Assembly: GCA_902798425.1 (NCBI GenBank)
Contig: CADBWR010000011.1
Coordinates: forward strand, 1 to 60,923
Length of the DNA stretch: 60,923 bases
Source of the DNA: an uncultured Bacteroidales bacterium
GTDB taxonomy: Bacteria; Bacteroidota; Bacteroidia; Bacteroidales; Bacteroidaceae
Reading direction: 5' to 3'
Every line of letters begins with the position of its first letter. Within the stretch, counting starts at the first letter, position 1. Made by a program: the position numbers and the translations under genes. Below the pieces are notes generated by a model. That model was not told where the DNA came from, searched no databases, and worked only from the letters and a program-made list of their open reading frames with translations. Shown here piece after piece: positions 8,112-16,529 of this stretch.

Positions 8112-9565
8112 TGTGACACAATAATTTCAGGGATTATTATTCGTTTCTTTTGGCTCTCGTCAAAAATGATAGCCTCTTGTTTGTCTTCATTGATTGTCTT
8201 ATGTGAGAAATGGTTTAAGACACTGAAGTAGGCAAAAAGTTCAGGAAGTCCTTGATTTAATGGATGCAGGTTAACGACTTCCGCTATGGTCGTCTGTCCC
8301 TTATTCTTCAGGGCTTCTCTCAAGTTATGCTCAATAACTTTTCGATCTATTACTACATTATTAAAGACTTTGCTAATCTCATTTAAGCTGTCAAAATCTA
8401 ACACATAGTTCTCTGGCTGCTGGTTGTATTCTGTACTTTCATTTTGTTCAAAAGTGATTTTTCTTTCAAATGGAATATTGATATCCAATCCATCTTCGAC
8501 GGTTAGTGATATATCTGGTTTACCTTTAGCCTTTGAAATCTCTATAAGTGAATTTTTAATTTCTTGAACGACAAGTCTGGCAGCATCAGAACGGGCAGCA
8601 TCATTTTCACGTATGATATGACTGAGTTTGTCTGCCATCTTATCGTTAGTCTGATACACCTTGCGTCCAGATTCATAGAGGTGAGAAACCATGTTCTGCA
8701 GGAAACGATCATCACTCGCTATCTCTCTCTCCTGAAGTGTACTAAATAGACTGTTAATTAGTTGCTCCAGTTCGTTCTGCATGTCACGTGATAAAAGGAA
8801 CTCCCAAAAGGCATAGAAACTTTTTCCTTGTGAACTAGATTTCAATTCATCCAGCGCGTCAAAGGTATATTGCAGAATACCACCTTTATTCAATGTTGGG
8901 TCAATTTGTTTCTGATAGATATCTTTAATGATATTTTTGAAGTTATCATCTACGTCCTTAAAATCAGACAATAATTCTTTTGCTAATTTATTAACTTGCT
9001 GGAATCGTGGCACAATCTCGTATTCTTCGAATATCTTAACGTCGTCACCCATTTGCAAGCGCTGTATCTGCTGCTCTATCTCCAGCTTTTTGTCTTCAAG
9101 AATCTGTAGTCGCTTTTCTCTGTCCTCGTTAGTATATTCAACCAGTTCACGTAGTTGTGTGATAATTGACTTGAATTTTGATTCTGTGCCAATATATTCT
9201 TCACGTTTTAAGCCAGATAGCCAATCAATAACTTTACTTGAATGTGATGATAACTCATAATAAATCTCACCATCTTCATTCCTGTAGTTTGTAAGAAATC
9301 CTTTTTCTGTCCAATGGTGAATAAATTTCTCAGACTTTACTTCGTATGGGTCAGAAAAAAAAACATCTTCGTCTTCATCTGCTTCTACCCCGTTTTCGTT
9401 AAGGAAATCAGTCAATTGATTATGGATATTCTCGTATGATACAACTGTTATATTACTAAATACTTTAATAAAAAATTCTATTATGATATCATAATTTCTC
9501 GAGCGTAGCAATGCTACACTCGGAGACATTTTCAAAATATTTAGCATATTATCTTGATCTTTCAT
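8108..9565 (-). CDS. jetA: Wadjet subunit JetA (DUF3375, MukF/kleisin-like)
   Basis: The product has 485 residues. The start SPSVALLRSRNYDIIIEFFIKVF is characteristic of DUF3375 proteins. The middle contains a coiled coil (REKRLQILEDKKLEIEQQIQ) and the end a wing-like segment (TTIAEVVNLHPLNQGLPELFAYFSV). JetA is the kleisin-type subunit that closes the SMC ring in type I Wadjet, a plasmid-restricting system. It follows the helicase gene by only 8 nt and overlaps jetB by 4 nt, so it is part of one long operon. No defect is visible. Confidence 0.85.
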   Translation of the reverse strand: MKDQDNMLNILKMSPSVALLRSRNYDIIIEFFIKVFSNITVVSYENIHNQLTDFLNENGVEADEDEDVFFSDPYEVKSEKFIHHWTEKGFLTNYRNEDGEIYYELSSHSSKVIDWLSGLKREEYIGTESKFKSIITQLRELVEYTNEDREKRLQILEDKKLEIEQQIQRLQMGDDVKIFEEYEIVPRFQQVNKLAKELLSDFKDVDDNFKNIIKDIYQKQIDPTLNKGGILQYTFDALDELKSSSQGKSFYAFWEFLLSRDMQNELEQLINSLFSTLQEREIASDDRFLQNMVSHLYESGRKVYQTNDKMADKLSHIIRENDAARSDAARLVVQEIKNSLIEISKAKGKPDISLTVEDGLDINIPFERKITFEQNESTEYNQQPENYVLDFDSLNEISKVFNNVVIDRKVIEHNLREALKNKGQTTIAEVVNLHPLNQGLPELFAYFSVLNHFSHKTINEDKQEAIIFDESQKKRIIIPEIIVSQ

Positions 9566-9573
9566 TTTCTATC

Positions 9574-11694
9574 TTAAATCTCTTTAATTCCTAACGATTT
9601 CAAATACTCATACGTCCCATCGTAGAACTCTGGCAAACGTGTAGGGTCTTCTGGGAAACCCTCTGGGGTGAGACGACTGTTTCCTTTAGGGATGCAGATA
9701 ACAATACCTTGACGGGCACGAGTCAAGAGCACACGATAGGCATTAAGCATGTATTTCTGGTTCTCCTTGTTATTTTCAGGATTCCACTTGTTCTTTCCAT
9801 TGAATTTATAGAAGCTCCAAGCATCATCTTCATAACGCATATCAGCATCCCATAGCACACAGGCATAATCAAGCTCTAGGCCTTGTACTTGTATCTCTGT
9901 TGCTGCATCTTCCAGATAGTTCGATGAACGGATGTCCGTCTTGTCTTCAAGGAACCAATGTACTGCATTATCCTCATCCTGCGCTAGAATATGTACAGCC
10001 AACGGTTTGAAGCGAGCAGCAACCTTGGTCACAAGAATGCCAGTCTGTTGTGTTCCACGAGCTTGTTTTCTTAGCCATGCTCTTGCTGTATCCATATCAC
10101 GAGTCAACACAATCGGATATTTTCTGCCTGCCACGTCTTTATAAAGATATGCAGCATCTGAACGAAAAGCAAGCATTGATTGTACGAAAGCAGAAAGCGT
10201 CTCAGCACGGAAAGAACGCAAGCTGACAGCAAGATGCAAATCCTCAGCAAATGTCACTTTATCGTTATCTTTCAATAACTCGTTTACACGTCCTTCTGCG
10301 TATTCTGCATCAGTTAGTTTATCGGATATATAGACATCCCAATGCCTGAACATGGAATTCAAAGCCTTTATCCACTCTGTAATGCCAGCCTCGCCAGTAT
10401 TGATTTCCTGACCTCCCCCAACAAGGCAAACTATGACTGCCCAGTCCTCACGCTGGTCAAGTGACCAAATAAGAAACTCCGCTTCCGACATAGGGAAGTT
10501 GGGTACTTTCAGTTTATTTCCATAAGTACCACCACGTTTCAAATAGTCGGCAATGCGTTTATGCGTCCAACTGCGTTGTGCCTCGTCAAAGATAGCTACA
10601 TGTTCCACTTCACCATATCCAGTATGATCTAAATGGATAGCTTTCTCTGGGTCTATCTCCAAGATACCATTCTCTACAGGGTTCTTAATCTTGGCAAGCA
10701 TATTGTCGCGATAGCGGTGAATAATCTGAATAAATTCACTTACTTCACGCCGTGAATCAGACAAGTTTTTTCGCTCACCTCGTGCCACACATTTCTTCTG
10801 GTTATCGCGAGCAAGCGCCTCTGTGAGCACAGCTACTAGCGGGCCATTACCTGATAGATATACGGCACCATTCTCCTTGTCCAACTCACCATCTCTATAG
10901 GTCTGCTTAATAGCGACATCAAGACCTACCAATGTCTTCCCTGCACCAGGTACACCCGTCACAAAGCAGATACTCTTCTTTTTCTGTGCCTTGCTCTGCT
11001 CGATAACCTGCAGAATATAATTGATAGTCCTGTCCGTAGAGACTTTATCAGCCTCATGACGAGTGATATCCTCTACAGAATGATTTTCGTAGAGAGCTCG
11101 TGCAGCTTCAATAATCGTCGGTGTGGGAGTATAGGGACTTATCGTCCAATTATCTATTGTTCCTGTATTTGTGGCATTAGCATGATTCAGTACACTTGTT
11201 ATCAGTTCCTGAAGATGATCTGCACCAGATATCAGCGGATTGTATATCTGGTCATCATAGACAGATGGCTTAAACTCCGTTGTCGAAGTGTTTCTGTTCG
11301 TAGGAATCAGAATAGGAACAATAACCCTATCGTGGCTGAAACGGTGGAAATTCTTCAAGTCAAGTGCATAGTCCATTACTTGCTCTACATCTGCCTGTAG
11401 AGCATCTCGTTGTCCAACTTTGAATTCAAGACAGAAGATAATTCCTCGTAATAGCAATACCACATCAACACGCTTGCCCATACGAGGAATCTCGTACTCG
11501 AAGATAACCTGCGCACCCTCATCTTTCCAAGGTAGCAACACTTGCTGCATAATGTCTATTTCTCCCATCCATGCTTCATCGGTAGTGGTAAGTGCATCAC
11601 CGTGATAGTTATTATGTAGAGTGCCAAGCACCTCAAGAGGTTTCTGCTCAAGGAACTTCTTAAACGTTGCTATATATAGACATCTATTAGGCAT
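9574..11694 (-). CDS. Predicted PD-(D/E)XK nuclease fused to DUF2075 superfamily 1 helicase
   Basis: The product is about 706 residues from ATG 11694 (MPNRCLYIATFKKFL); a GTG 15 nt upstream is possible. The N-terminal 130 residues contain KRVDVVLLL followed by FCLEFKVGQ, a D...E-x-K arrangement (about D77, E90, K92) typical of a PD-(D/E)XK nuclease. The helicase/ATPase part follows: Walker A GVPGAGKT (about 247-254), Walker B AIFDEAQRSW, VQGLELDYACVLWD and YRVLLTRARQG as late SF1 motifs. This domain set (DUF2075) occurs in several anti-phage and Schlafen-group-3-like proteins. It lies 17 nt after the HNH gene and 8 nt before jetA, so it is probably made together with Wadjet. It acts on DNA or RNA; its target is unknown. 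Confidence 0.75.
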   Translation of the reverse strand: MPNRCLYIATFKKFLEQKPLEVLGTLHNNYHGDALTTTDEAWMGEIDIMQQVLLPWKDEGAQVIFEYEIPRMGKRVDVVLLLRGIIFCLEFKVGQRDALQADVEQVMDYALDLKNFHRFSHDRVIVPILIPTNRNTSTTEFKPSVYDDQIYNPLISGADHLQELITSVLNHANATNTGTIDNWTISPYTPTPTIIEAARALYENHSVEDITRHEADKVSTDRTINYILQVIEQSKAQKKKSICFVTGVPGAGKTLVGLDVAIKQTYRDGELDKENGAVYLSGNGPLVAVLTEALARDNQKKCVARGERKNLSDSRREVSEFIQIIHRYRDNMLAKIKNPVENGILEIDPEKAIHLDHTGYGEVEHVAIFDEAQRSWTHKRIADYLKRGGTYGNKLKVPNFPMSEAEFLIWSLDQREDWAVIVCLVGGGQEINTGEAGITEWIKALNSMFRHWDVYISDKLTDAEYAEGRVNELLKDNDKVTFAEDLHLAVSLRSFRAETLSAFVQSMLAFRSDAAYLYKDVAGRKYPIVLTRDMDTARAWLRKQARGTQQTGILVTKVAARFKPLAVHILAQDEDNAVHWFLEDKTDIRSSNYLEDAATEIQVQGLELDYACVLWDADMRYEDDAWSFYKFNGKNKWNPENNKENQKYMLNAYRVLLTRARQGIVICIPKGNSRLTPEGFPEDPTRLPEFYDGTYEYLKSLGIKEI

Positions 11695-11711
11695 TGTTAT
11701 TGCATTCACAT

Positions 11712-12554
11712 TTATATTCCCATAAATACCTTTTCCCTATGATAAGCCAAGAAATCTCTGTCTGGCTTATAATCAGATGGCAAGCTGATTTGTTTACCAG
11801 CAATGCAGGCAAAGTGCTTGTCGAAATACTCTTTGCTCTCATACTCCATTAAAGCGGAAGAAAGGCTAACCTTGTAGTCGTCTGGTGAGATGGTTATAAG
11901 TCCTTTATCAAAGGCTTTGTCGTATAGGGCTGAAAGGCAGATACCATTACAAGGGTTAAGACGCTCTTTCTTATGAGATTTATCCTCCCATGGTATGATA
12001 TGGCTTGCTATCAATAATTGTGGTATGTCAATACCCGTTAGGGCACAGCGACTTCCGTAATTGATAAGAATCATACGACGGAAATAATCCTGTCCTTTTC
12101 TGTGTTTTGCTTGAGAAATCTTATCCTCTCCCTCTTTGGTGATGTCAAAGTGGGTAATCAGTTTCTTTGAGATAGCTTGTGGATTATGCTCCTGTGCAAC
12201 AATGCGGTCGGCCGCAATCACTTCCTGTTCGTATACAGCATAATCCATCAGACTCTTCAAAGCAGCAGAACAAAAGTTATTTAGAGGGTAACTTCTTTGG
12301 TTCGGATTGCCATAGTCAAAGATGTTATGTTTGTTTTCTTTCATCTTCTTTACTTCCTCTTTGACAAGGCTGAGAACATTCTCAATAACCGAAATGTCTG
12401 TAACATTATAGAGCGATTGACCATGAAGATTTACTACATCTTGATGTTTCAGAACATTATCCAGAATCTGGATAGCCCGAGCATAGCTATCAGCCTTTCC
12501 AGAGTTTTCAGCTGACAGACGAGTATTGAAATCTATAAAACCTCTTTTATCCAT
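11712..12554 (-). CDS. HNH endonuclease family protein
   Basis: The product is about 280 residues from ATG 12554 (MDKRGFIDFNTRL). An upstream extension would cross the promoter, so I reject it. The C-terminal half carries the HNH nuclease core: QDYFRRMILINYGSRCALTGIDIPQLLIASHIIPW, then NPCNGICLSALYDKAFDKGLITI. The residues H in SHI, N in LNPCNG and D/K in YDKAFD fit the beta-beta-alpha metal motif. This is the restriction-type HNH found alone or in defense islands. It is the first gene of the six-gene operon with a consensus promoter just upstream, and may supply a second nuclease to the locus. Confidence 0.8.
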   Translation of the reverse strand: MDKRGFIDFNTRLSAENSGKADSYARAIQILDNVLKHQDVVNLHGQSLYNVTDISVIENVLSLVKEEVKKMKENKHNIFDYGNPNQRSYPLNNFCSAALKSLMDYAVYEQEVIAADRIVAQEHNPQAISKKLITHFDITKEGEDKISQAKHRKGQDYFRRMILINYGSRCALTGIDIPQLLIASHIIPWEDKSHKKERLNPCNGICLSALYDKAFDKGLITISPDDYKVSLSSALMEYESKEYFDKHFACIAGKQISLPSDYKPDRDFLAYHREKVFMGI

Positions 12555-12586
12555 AATGTATTTCGGTTTTAGGCACAATGCAACTG

Positions 12587-12618
12587 CAAAGATACAAATT
12601 ATATTTGTAATACAACAA
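12587..12618 (-). promoter_or_regulatory. Promoter of the HNH-helicase-Wadjet operon
   Basis: Leftward TTG TTG (12618-12613), 18 nt, then TATCTTTG (12594-12587), with the HNH start codon 32 nt downstream. It is the only strong promoter I see for the 9.5-kb operon. Confidence 0.7.
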
Positions 12619-12766
12619 GGAACAGACGATTTTTTGAAAAACAATCCCCAAAAATTTGGTGTTGTAAGATATATCAGAAGAGATATTCAGTATCATCAAC
12701 TTGGGGATTATCTGCCTTTATGAACATTACAAGGTAGACGTAAATGCAAAAAAAGTGCTTTTTGTT

Positions 12767-12796
12767 TTGTATTTCGCTCAATTTTTACTAACTTTG
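12767..12796 (+). promoter_or_regulatory. Promoter of the kinase-like gene
   Basis: TTG (12767-12769), exactly 19 nt, then TAACTTTG (12789-12796). ATG follows at 12818. It is divergent from the operon promoter, about 150 bp apart. Confidence 0.75.
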
Positions 12797-12817
12797 CAAT
12801 TAGAAAGAAGAACTGAA

Positions 12818-13633
12818 ATGAATAATACAGACTTTTGGAAATCCATTCGCACCATTATTGCAGAAGGCTTCAAATCTGAAAGTCTCCTAAAACTTGATTT
12901 CTATGCAGAGCAATTCATTAGCGGGAGGTTGGTATATCAACGATTTTCACCGCAGGAACAGCATGGCTGCGCAGCGGGAGGTACAACAAATGTCATTGCA
13001 TCCCTGCTCGCGGGAGCAGAAGCTGGCTCAGATAGCCCTGATTCGCCAGCACTCAGCGATTACCAAAGAGACTGCCAACTTGGCGCGAAGCAAGAAAGTG
13101 CAATAGAACGATGGGCTAAGGTCGCAGGCGTATGGATAGATAGTGTAGATGAACACTTACCCCAAATCCTTGGTGAACAAATCGCCGAGGGTGGTGAGGC
13201 CAAGGTCTATGACCACGGAGCTACGCTTATAAAGTCTATAGGTCTGGATTATTTTATTCAACCTATTTTTGCCCTTGATCGTATTGCGCTCCATAATTCA
13301 TATTTCCCAGAAACTCGATTGACGGTTCTTGGCTTTGGTCGCGACAAAAAGGGTGCTTTTAAGATTATTGCAGAACAGCCTTTTATTGATGGACAGCCTG
13401 TATGCGATGAGGAAATAGCAGACTATATGCGTCAGATGGGGTTTGAGCTGAAGAACCCACGCAACTGGACTTATGCCACCCCAGATATCTATCTAAGCGA
13501 CATGCACGACGAGAACGTTATTCGTTCTAAGTCTGGAACAATCTTCGTTGTAGATTGTGACATTCGTATTAATACACCCGAGTTGAAACAAGGAGGAAGA
13601 CGAGCTCTCTCGACAGAAATAGTTTTTAAATAA
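12818..13633 (+). CDS. Kinase-like protein (polyvalent protein kinase type)
   Basis: The product is 271 residues from ATG 12818, chosen because the promoter lies at 12767-12796. The order of motifs resembles an atypical protein or aminoglycoside kinase: a glycine-rich loop AEGGEAKVYDHG (about 122-133) followed by LIKS, a catalytic-loop-like LSDMHDENV (about 225), and VVDCD (about 244) in the place of the metal-binding motif. Proteins of this kind are found as domains in phage and mobile-element polyvalent proteins and singly in Bacteroidetes islands. It faces away from the defense operon and shares its regulatory region, so a regulatory or toxin-like role with it is conceivable but unproven. 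Substrate unknown. Confidence 0.55.
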   Translation: MNNTDFWKSIRTIIAEGFKSESLLKLDFYAEQFISGRLVYQRFSPQEQHGCAAGGTTNVIASLLAGAEAGSDSPDSPALSDYQRDCQLGAKQESAIERWAKVAGVWIDSVDEHLPQILGEQIAEGGEAKVYDHGATLIKSIGLDYFIQPIFALDRIALHNSYFPETRLTVLGFGRDKKGAFKIIAEQPFIDGQPVCDEEIADYMRQMGFELKNPRNWTYATPDIYLSDMHDENVIRSKSGTIFVVDCDIRINTPELKQGGRRALSTEIVFK

Positions 13634-13700
13634 CTAATTTATTAACAAATTAAGTATGTCGTTTGGCTATACTATGCGTTTGTAGCATCAGAAGAGATAG

Positions 13701-13811
13701 GCACTCATCAGTTTGTTATTGTCAATCAGATTGTCGACCTCGCCCAGCTTGCGCTGGTCGTAATAGAATAGCTTGTGTCCATGAGCACGTAATTCCTGTG
13801 CCTTTTCTGTA
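13701..13811 (-). pseudogene. Remnant of a DUF4143 AAA ATPase
   Basis: Read leftward it gives EKAQELRAHGHKLFYYDQRK then LGEVDNLID, which matches the C-terminal PD-(D/E)XK-like region of the DUF4143 ATPases common in Bacteroidetes. The large N-terminal AAA part is missing. The fragment joins directly to a DNA segment (13825-13905) that looks like the upstream control region of such a gene, suggesting one internal deletion removed the body of the gene. Confidence 0.55.
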
Positions 13812-13824
13812 TAGCATGCCAATT

Positions 13825-13905
13825 TACACTTTTCAATAACTTTTGTTAGATAAAAACTACACTTTTCAATAATAATTTGTGCTGCAAAAATACACTTTTC
13901 AATCG
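13825..13905. repeat. Three copies of TACACTTTTCAAT at 33-bp spacing
   Basis: Copies start at 13825, 13858 and 13891, exactly 33 bp (three helical turns) apart, with unrelated sequence between. On the minus strand each reads ATTGAAAAGTGTA; the copy at 13891 is followed by a TATTTTTGC-like -7 box. This fits an operator array in front of the deleted DUF4143 gene. Confidence 0.55.
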
Positions 13906-14015
13906 AAACGGCCAAATAATTCACTAAAAATCAATTGTCAACATGAAAGAAAGATGTTTCCTTCTACCAAATTGTGAGTATATGATTGTTATTTAGCGTG
14001 TTACGAATAAATCAT

Positions 14016-14077
14016 AGTCTACTTTACCTCTACCAACCCTCTACTAACCTTCTACTTAACCTCTACTTTCCTTCTAC
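14016..14077 (+). repeat. Six CYTCTAC repeats at exact 11-bp spacing
   Basis: Seven-mers start at 14016 (AGTCTAC, weakest), 14027, 14038, 14049, 14060 and 14071, each CCTCTAC or CTTCTAC, separated by variable 4-mers. The 11-bp period puts all copies on one face of the helix. The same motif recurs in inverted orientation at 14204-14255. Confidence 0.85.
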
Positions 14078-14081
14078 AAGA

Positions 14082-14157
14082 TAGGTTGATACAGCTCTGG
14101 GTTAGGCTGATACAGACTTGGGTTAGGCTGATACAGATATGGGTTAGGCTGATACAG
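14082..14157 (+). repeat. Four TAGGYTGATACAG iterons at 21-bp spacing
   Basis: The core copies start at 14082, 14103, 14124 and 14145. The last three share the longer unit GGGTTAGGCTGATACAGA; the first is TAGGTTGATACAG. Twenty-one bp is two helical turns. The block lies between two inverted 11-bp arrays, resembling iteron-type binding sites. Confidence 0.85.
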
Positions 14158-14203
14158 AGCACGGAAGTTGACAGTCGTGGAGAAGAAATGTGGGACAAGT
14201 TTG

Positions 14204-14255
14204 GTAGAGGTTTGGTAGAGGTAAAGTAGAAGACAAGTAGAGGTTATTGTAGAAG
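14204..14255 (-). repeat. Five GTAGARG repeats, mirror of the CYTCTAC array
   Basis: Copies start at 14204, 14215, 14226, 14237 and 14249 (GTAGAGG or GTAGAAG). They are the reverse complement of the 14016-14077 motif, with 11-bp spacing (the last is 12). A further lone GTAGAGG is at 14326-14332, inside the leader of the helicase gene. Confidence 0.8.
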
Positions 14256-14273
14256 AAAAAGATATGAAAAAAT

Positions 14274-14304
14274 TTGTGTAATTCAAATAAAATCAGTATC
14301 TTTG
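14274..14304 (+). promoter_or_regulatory. Promoter of the VapE-like gene
   Basis: TTG (14274-14276), 20 nt, TATCTTTG (14297-14304). Transcription would start just after the repeat arrays and give a leader of about 45 nt before ATG 14354. Confidence 0.7.
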
Positions 14305-14353
14305 CAAGTCATTTTAAAAAGATTAGTAGAGGTAAAGAACAGAATTATCAACT

Positions 14354-16528
14354 ATGAAGATTAGTTTATTAAAAACAGTACGTAAAAAGGAAGTTATCAA
14401 CCGTCTTGAATTGTCGGAGCTGGCAGGGATTATCCGTGATAGCGCGGAGGGTAGAAAGGTGATTGACCTGCGTCGTAACTATCATTTCTATAAGCCTCAG
14501 CGACTGGCTGACGGACAGATTAGTCTTGACGACCAGCAGCTCATGGTGAATCTGCCGCGTATCATGTTTTCTGAGGAATGCGTGAACCAAAAGGATCAGC
14601 TGAAAAGGCTCAGCTATACAGGACTGGTGGTTGTTGAGGCTAATGGGCTGAAGACGTATGAGGATGCCGTAGCGGTCAGAAATCAGGCAGCGAGAATGGA
14701 CGAGACGGTGATGGCCTTCCTGGGAGCATCAGGAAAGTCGGTGAAGATAGTATGCCGAGGAGAACTGTTTCAGAAGGCTGATGGAAGAAGGCTGAAGGAA
14801 GAAGAGAGAGGGCTGAAGGCTGATGGCAGGCTGCCCATAGAAGAGTCGGAGATACGGCAGTTTCATAAGAACCTGTACGAGACGGCACGCAGCGCCTACC
14901 AGCACCAGTTTGGCATAGATATCGAGTATCTGGAACCCCTGTTGGAGCGTACCGTATATCTGAGCGCCGACCCAGACTTATACTTCAACCCGCAGGCGCG
15001 TCCCTTCAAGGCCGATACGCAGCGGCATGACCAGCCAGAACCCATACCTCTCTCGTGGGAGAGTGCCCATCTGATGCCTGGCCGAACGGTCAAGCGCACC
15101 TATCACCTCAACTGGGTGTTTATTCTCAGGGAGGTGTTGGGCGACTATTTCGATTTGCCTGACGAGGACCGCCAGATGCAGTTATTGCAGCAGATAGCCC
15201 GCAAATCGCTGGAGCAGGGCATCCCCCTTGCTCATGCACAAGGTATGACGCTGGAACATCCGCTGTTCCATAATGACCCGGAGCTGGTGAAGAGCGTCTT
15301 TGCTACCACCTATGAGGTGTCGCTGATGGAGGACTATCGCAAGAAGCACAAGATGAAGCCGCTGAAGAGTGTGCCGCAGGAGACGTTGCAGACCATGCGG
15401 ACAGAGATATTCCTGACAGCCAACTACGACATGCGCAAGAATCTGATGACGGGTGTGGCAGAGTATCGCATGAAATACGCTGAAGACCAGACGTTTAAGC
15501 CGCTGACCACCGAGGTGCGCAACGATATGACTATCGAGGCTCGTGAACAAGGACTGAAGTCGTGGGACCAGGATGTGAACCGTTTCATCGACTCCACACG
15601 CATTGAGCAGTACGACCCCGTAAACACGTGGCTCGACACGCTGCCGGAGTGGGACGGGGAAGACCGTATTGGTCCGTTGGCTGCCAGAGTGCCTACCGAC
15701 CAGCCCCATTGGGAGAAGTATCTGAGGTATTGGCTGGTGGGCATGGTGGCTCAGTGGCGCGAGAGCGACAAACAGCTGACAGGCAATGCGTTAACACCGT
15801 TATTGATAGGTCGTCAGGGATGTGGCAAGACGCGCTTCTGCAAGATTCTGCTGCCTGAAGAGTTGCGCGACTACTATAACGACAAGTTGAACTTCAAGAA
15901 CGAGTTCGACCTGAACATTGCGCTGACCTCCTTTGCACTCATCAACATCGACGAGTTCGACAAAACAACCAATTCGCAGCAGATTGTGCTGAAATATCTG
16001 CTGTCGTCGAGCGACGTGAAGTTCCGTCCGCCCTACGGCAAGACCATCAAGCAGTACAGACGCTATACGTCGTTTATCGGAACGACAAACCAGCAGCAGC
16101 CGCTGGTAGACCCTACAGGCTCGCGACGCTTTGTCTGTGTGGGTATCCCTGCTGGCAAGAGCATTGATTTCACAGACAATCTGGACCATCGCCAACTGTA
16201 TGCCCAGGCGCTGCACCTCTTTAATAAAGGCGAGCGCTACTGGTTGGAGGATGACGAGATACAGACGCTGATTGAGGAGAACGTGCCTTACCAGCGTACT
16301 GTCGACTTGGTGGAGATGATCAACGAGACTTTTCGCAAGCCGAAGGACAATGAGGGCCGCTGGTGGGGAACCACGGAGATTCTTGACACCTTTGCCGATC
16401 GCTATGCCTACTTCGATGCCAAGAAAGCCTCGCCCACCATACTGGGCAAGGCTATGAACAATTACCGCTTCGATTTCAAACACCGAATGGTGAACGGCTG
16501 CTCAGAATACTGGCTCTGCGAGAAATAA
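14354..16528 (+). CDS. VirE-N / VapE-like primase-helicase protein
   Basis: The product has 724 residues. The N-terminal region (about 1-150) resembles the VirE N-terminal / BT4734-like domain. The C-terminal half is a VapE-type SF3-like ATPase: P-loop IGRQGCGKTRF (about 485-495), ALINIDEFDK as Walker B, sensor-like TSFIGTTNQQQPLVDPTGSRRF, and a DUF3874-like end. Such proteins act in replication of mobile elements and are common chromosomal residents in Bacteroidales. The insert KADGRRLKEEERGLKADGR (about 142-160) is encoded by a repeat at 14772-14832. The phased repeats upstream suggest it may recognise, or be controlled through, its own origin-like site. Codon use is GC-richer than the island to the left. 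Confidence 0.75.
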   Translation: MKISLLKTVRKKEVINRLELSELAGIIRDSAEGRKVIDLRRNYHFYKPQRLADGQISLDDQQLMVNLPRIMFSEECVNQKDQLKRLSYTGLVVVEANGLKTYEDAVAVRNQAARMDETVMAFLGASGKSVKIVCRGELFQKADGRRLKEEERGLKADGRLPIEESEIRQFHKNLYETARSAYQHQFGIDIEYLEPLLERTVYLSADPDLYFNPQARPFKADTQRHDQPEPIPLSWESAHLMPGRTVKRTYHLNWVFILREVLGDYFDLPDEDRQMQLLQQIARKSLEQGIPLAHAQGMTLEHPLFHNDPELVKSVFATTYEVSLMEDYRKKHKMKPLKSVPQETLQTMRTEIFLTANYDMRKNLMTGVAEYRMKYAEDQTFKPLTTEVRNDMTIEAREQGLKSWDQDVNRFIDSTRIEQYDPVNTWLDTLPEWDGEDRIGPLAARVPTDQPHWEKYLRYWLVGMVAQWRESDKQLTGNALTPLLIGRQGCGKTRFCKILLPEELRDYYNDKLNFKNEFDLNIALTSFALINIDEFDKTTNSQQIVLKYLLSSSDVKFRPPYGKTIKQYRRYTSFIGTTNQQQPLVDPTGSRRFVCVGIPAGKSIDFTDNLDHRQLYAQALHLFNKGERYWLEDDEIQTLIEENVPYQRTVDLVEMINETFRKPKDNEGRWWGTTEILDTFADRYAYFDAKKASPTILGKAMNNYRFDFKHRMVNGCSEYWLCEK
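14772..14832 (+). repeat. In-frame GGCTGAAGG/GGCTGATGG repeat inside the VapE-like gene
   Basis: Four short near-direct copies of GGCTGAWGG occur in 61 bp and add a charged, low-complexity insert without breaking the frame. It resembles dispersed intergenic repeats of Prevotella-like genomes rather than conserved protein sequence. Confidence 0.5.
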
Positions 16529-16529
16529 A

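Noticed and set aside
12701-12817. Extended N-terminus for the kinase-like protein
   Set aside because: The extension would include the consensus promoter (12767-12796); ATG 12818 follows it at the normal distance.
14074-14286. Leftward reading of the iteron block as a protein with LYQPNP repeats
   Set aside because: The 21-bp period is a multiple of three, so any frame gives a 7-residue repeat. There is no promoter or homologous context, and the flanking arrays with an 11-bp period do not keep a frame.
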